A stretch of 7,165 nucleotides of DNA from Polyangium sp. (in: bacteria) (GTDB taxonomy: Bacteria; Myxococcota_A; Polyangia; Palsa-1104). The position numbers and the translations under genes were made by a program. The stretch covers positions 1 through 7,165 of the forward strand of contig JANWLJ010000162.1 in assembly GCA_025450955.1 (NCBI GenBank). Direction: 5' to 3'. Positions 4,811-7,165 of the stretch are shown here, one piece after another. Positions within the stretch are counted from its first letter, which is position 1. Each line of letters begins with the position of its first letter. The notes under the pieces are model-generated. The model was given only the letters and a program-made list of their open reading frames with translations, was not told where the DNA came from and made no database searches.

Positions 4811-6268
4811 TCAACTCGACTCGAGGATCGCGCCTTTGACCAGATCGCGCTTGCGCTCGGTCTGAAGCACCAGCCGCGCGGCGGAGAAGCCGCAGGCGAG
4901 CTCGCCCTCGAGCCCGAGCCCGGGCAACACCTGGCGCGAGGCGAACAAGAGGTGCTTGATCCCGGTCGCGTGCGACAGGCCGCAGAAGCCGAGCGGCCGC
5001 GGCTTGGGCAGGTTCCACACCGGCTCCATCGCGATCGCGGGCGGCGCCGCGTGCGACTCGGCGCGCTCGGGCTTGAGCCCGTCGTGCGGCGAAGAGACGC
5101 AGAGAAGATGGCGATCGACGAACGGCAGCCGCTCGTCGAGGTGGGCGCGGATCTCGCGGCGCAATTTGGCCAGCCCCTCGGGCGAAGGATCGGTCGCGAG
5201 CGCCTCGACCGAGAGCACCGCGTGCTGGCCGTAGCCGTCGGCGAGATGGAGCGCGAGCGCGTTCGAGTCTTCGAGCGGCGCCGCCGGATCGCGCACCGAA
5301 TAGGCCGAGCGCGCGAGCGCGTCAGGCAGCGCGTCGAGCGGCGCCACCAGGTGGAGCAGATATCGGTGGTGCGAGGCGGGGATCGCGGCCGCTTCGGTGA
5401 GCCGCTTGGGCGGCTTGTCCCCGTCGAGGAGCGCGGCCACTCGATCGGCGCCGAAACCGCAGAGCACGTGGGTGCAGCCGGTCAGCTCGTCGCGCCCGGA
5501 AAAGCGCACCCCCGCCACCTTGCCGCGCCTCACCACGATCGCCTCGGGCTCGAGCTCGGGGTGGACCTCGCCCGAGTGGGTGCGCAGCCGATCGAGGAGC
5601 AGGGTGCGCACCGCCTGCCGGCCGCCGTCGAGACGGAAGGTGCCGTGCAGGTGGAGATCGGCGAGCCGCGCGGTCGCCGCCGCGCCCGGCTGCGCGAGAT
5701 CGGAGCCGAACAGCGCCGGCAGCCGATGCAGGAGCCGCATCGGATGATCGGGCGGAAGCGGCGCGGACGGATCGCTGTCGTCGTCGGGCAGGCGCGCGCC
5801 GACGCGGTTGGCGTCGCGGCGATCCCAAAAGCCGTCGGGCGGCAGGATCAAATCCTGGGCGAGGATCGACTCGACCGCCTGCGAGATCTCGGCGATGCGC
5901 GCATTCGCCGTTTCGAGCGGGGCCTGCGCCTCGGGCAGCTCGCGCGCGACCTCGCGGCCGAGATCGTCGCCGGCGTCGAGTCGATGATCCGGAAGGAGGA
6001 GCTGGAACGCGGGCCGGTTGGGCTCGAGCCGGCGACGGAGGAGCTGCACCAGGTTGAGCTCGCCCACCACCCGCTTGAGCGCCGGGCTCTCGAGGCCGAC
6101 GAACGCGAGCGGCGCGCGCGGCAGGACGTAGGGGCCGATCGAGTAGCGCTCCTCGACGGGAGCGCCGGCCACCAGCACGCGGAAGCCTCGATGCGAGAGC
6201 ACCGTGCCGGCGATGGTCGCGGCCAGATCGCCGCCGAGCACCACCACGTCGAAGAAGTCGGAGCTCAC
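4811..6268 (-). CDS. FAD-dependent oxidoreductase, CrtI/phytoene-desaturase-like
   Basis: The 485-residue protein resembles flavin amine oxidase/CrtI-type enzymes. The N-terminal strand-loop-helix is DVVVLGGDLAATIAG (7-21), where a GxGxxG dinucleotide motif is expected but the second and third glycines are D14 and A17. The acidic residue usually ending the second strand is absent (VLVAGAP, 31-37). A central HGTFRLDGGRQAV (208-220) and EVHPELEPEAIVVRRGKVAG (234-253) match the cofactor-domain return typical of the family. The C-terminal GIKHLLFASRQVLPGLGLEG (436-455) is a characteristic FAD-contacting segment of carotenoid desaturase relatives. Substrate is unknown; no other carotenoid gene is present. 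The start is GTG at 6268, with an in-frame TAG at 6281-6283 limiting upstream extension; there is no clear ribosome site, so translation may depend on the gene ending 28 bases upstream. No membrane span is evident. Confidence 0.75.
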   Translation of the reverse strand: MSSDFFDVVVLGGDLAATIAGTVLSHRGFRVLVAGAPVEERYSIGPYVLPRAPLAFVGLESPALKRVVGELNLVQLLRRRLEPNRPAFQLLLPDHRLDAGDDLGREVARELPEAQAPLETANARIAEISQAVESILAQDLILPPDGFWDRRDANRVGARLPDDDSDPSAPLPPDHPMRLLHRLPALFGSDLAQPGAAATARLADLHLHGTFRLDGGRQAVRTLLLDRLRTHSGEVHPELEPEAIVVRRGKVAGVRFSGRDELTGCTHVLCGFGADRVAALLDGDKPPKRLTEAAAIPASHHRYLLHLVAPLDALPDALARSAYSVRDPAAPLEDSNALALHLADGYGQHAVLSVEALATDPSPEGLAKLRREIRAHLDERLPFVDRHLLCVSSPHDGLKPERAESHAAPPAIAMEPVWNLPKPRPLGFCGLSHATGIKHLLFASRQVLPGLGLEGELACGFSAARLVLQTERKRDLVKGAILESS

Positions 6269-6296
6269 GAAACGATCAGCCTAGCACCAAAGGCGA

Positions 6297-6821
6297 TCAG
6301 GCGGGCGGGCTCGAGTCGGCCTGGCGGCGCATCGCTACCACCGCCCGCTCGATCGACAGCGCCGAGGTCGCGGGCGCGCCGAGCGAAGGCGCCATCCAGC
6401 CCGCGGCGTCGCTCACCGTCGAGAAGATGCGGGTCGGGCAGGGCGGGCGCGCCATCAAGGTGATCGCGGTCATCACGCTGCGGGTGGTGCCGGCCCAGAA
6501 CCCCTCGCCCTCGATCACCGACGCCAAACAGCGCATCTTCTTGCCGAAGTCTTTGAGCAGATCGGCGGCGCGCCGGCGCTCGGCGGCGCCGATCATCGGC
6601 ATGCCCGACTGCGCGATCCCGAGGACGCCGACGCCTTCCGGATGCGCGACCAAAAGCCGGCGGGTGGCCTCGTGCACGTCGTCGAGCGCGGCCAAGGTCG
6701 GCGACTGGCGCCAGCAGACAAGCAGCAGCTCGTGCCAGGTCGCGTTGACGTGAATCGCGTCGCTCACGTGGATCGCGGGCGTCTCGGTGCGCCAGCTCCC
6801 GGTATGCGGTCCGCTCCCCAT
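6297..6821 (-). CDS. Conserved hypothetical protein, possible STAS/SpoIIAA-like fold
   Basis: I do not recognise a named family. The protein has 174 residues. Residues 17-37 look like two beta-strands (AIHVSDAIHV, ELLLVCW), 42-60 a helix, 63-76 a buried strand (GVGVLGIAQSGMPMI), and 81-123 long helices (AERRRAADLLKDFGKKM, then FWAGTTRSVMTAITLMA). RIFSTVSDAAGWMAPSL (131-147) follows. This alternating pattern recalls small alpha/beta domains such as STAS/SpoIIAA, and I associate similar proteins with myxobacteria; both statements are impressions, not search results. It has no signal peptide or clear transmembrane span. The start ATG at 6821 has GGAGGG four bases upstream, the best ribosome site in the window. 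It lies 33 bases after the DUF523 gene and 28 before the FAD oxidoreductase, suggesting co-transcription. Confidence 0.7.
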   Translation of the reverse strand: MGSGPHTGSWRTETPAIHVSDAIHVNATWHELLLVCWRQSPTLAALDDVHEATRRLLVAHPEGVGVLGIAQSGMPMIGAAERRRAADLLKDFGKKMRCLASVIEGEGFWAGTTRSVMTAITLMARPPCPTRIFSTVSDAAGWMAPSLGAPATSALSIERAVVAMRRQADSSPPA

Positions 6822-6825
6822 CTCG

Positions 6826-6831
6826 CCCTCC
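6826..6831 (-). promoter_or_regulatory. Strong ribosome binding site GGAGGG
   Basis: On the minus strand GGAGGG lies four bases before the ATG at 6821. It fixes the start of the 174-residue protein and implies efficient translation compared with its weakly signalled neighbours. Confidence 0.6.
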
Positions 6832-6854
6832 GTCGCGGCTCGGCCGCGCCGCCC

Positions 6855-7165
6855 TCAACTCTCTTCGGAAACGATCGGTAGGCCGCGACGGCGCAGGCGC
6901 GCGGCGAACCGCCCTTCGCCCTCGGTGAGCCCGTCCGGCCCGTGCACCTGTTTGACCCCGCACGAAGGGCTGCGCTCCTTGAGCAGCGCGCGCGTCGCGC
7001 CCGCCTGGGTGGCATAGAGATCGGCGAGCCGCGCGCCGGCCTCGAGCGCCGCGGTGACGTCGCGCCCCTTGGCGTCGACGGCGACGGTCAGCTTTCCTTC
7101 GCCGTCGGCCGAGAGCGTGATCGCCGGACGCGGGACGCCGAAGCGCGCCAGCACCTCGGGGCACA
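6855..7165 (-). CDS. DUF523/TudS-type protein (partial, N-terminus off right edge)
   Basis: The visible 102 codons form the C-terminal two thirds of a DUF523 protein. The family signature CPEV is encoded at 7163-7152, LLKERSPSCGV lies at about 6991-6957, and the ending VSEES is typical. DUF523 includes TudS thiouracil desulfurases, in which three cysteines hold a [4Fe-4S] cluster. The cysteines in CPEV and SPSCG match two of these, and the third should be in the N-terminal part outside the window. A desulfidase-type activity is therefore possible but not shown. Many members stand alone; some are fused to DUF1722 at the C-terminus. Here the stop at 6855-6857 follows directly, so there is no such fusion. 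A GTG at 7154 could be misread as a start, but the homologous sequence continues upstream. Confidence 0.85.
   Translation of the reverse strand, partial: CPEVLARFGVPRPAITLSADGEGKLTVAVDAKGRDVTAALEAGARLADLYATQAGATRALLKERSPSCGVKQVHGPDGLTEGEGRFAARLRRRGLPIVSEES

Noticed and set aside
4667..6463. 598-codon plus-strand frame opposite the FAD oxidoreductase
   Set aside because: It is the antisense shadow created by GC codon bias and would overlap the PilZ gene; the minus strand has recognisable FAD-family motifs.
6265..7164. 299-codon minus-strand frame over the DUF523 and 174-residue genes
   Set aside because: It is an alternative frame of two real genes, arginine-rich, with no family signature; a frameshift fusion is not needed to explain the region.

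Overview
The window is GC-rich (roughly two thirds by eye) and densely packed, with the strong codon-position bias that makes long spurious antisense reading frames. Gene content suggests a GC-rich proteobacterium or Myxococcota-like organism: an electron-transfer membrane Fe-S oxidoreductase, a PilZ protein, a stand-alone response regulator, a KshA/DAF-36-like Rieske oxygenase and a small unnamed protein of a kind I associate with myxobacteria. The taxon is inferred from gene style, not from a marker gene.

Layout. (1) Bases 1-1121, minus strand: the N-terminal 373 codons of a membrane-bound heterodisulfide-reductase-like Fe-S oxidoreductase (the EMO/FadF-like type proposed to pass electrons from ETF to menaquinone), running off the left edge. 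(2) Bases 1122-1317: a divergent intergenic region with candidate promoters facing both ways and short repeats. (3) Bases 1318-4809, plus strand: five co-directional genes, namely a metallophosphoesterase with a membrane hairpin inside it, a Trm112/UPF0434 zinc protein, a single-domain CheY-like receiver (start overlaps the previous stop as ATGA), a Rieske non-haem iron oxygenase, and a PilZ-domain protein. The last four are spaced by -3, 21 and 42 bases and could be one operon. (4) Bases 4811-7165, minus strand: a run reading leftward of a DUF523/TudS-type protein (start off the right edge), an unnamed 174-residue protein, and a CrtI/phytoene-desaturase-like FAD oxidoreductase whose stop is one base from the PilZ stop.

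How they work together. The left gene belongs to respiration or fatty-acid oxidation. In the central cluster a Rieske oxygenase with steroid-oxygenase-like iron-site motifs sits between two signalling modules (phospho-receiver and cyclic-di-GMP receptor). Whether this is functional or only neighbourhood is open. The right-hand trio may be co-transcribed but suggests no single pathway. No tRNA, rRNA, CRISPR array, insertion sequence, prophage or toxin-antitoxin gene was seen. I found no clear new defence or mobile system. The most unusual points are the membrane hairpin inside the phosphoesterase, the perfect hairpin over the Trm112 start codon, and the mixed signalling/oxygenase operon.
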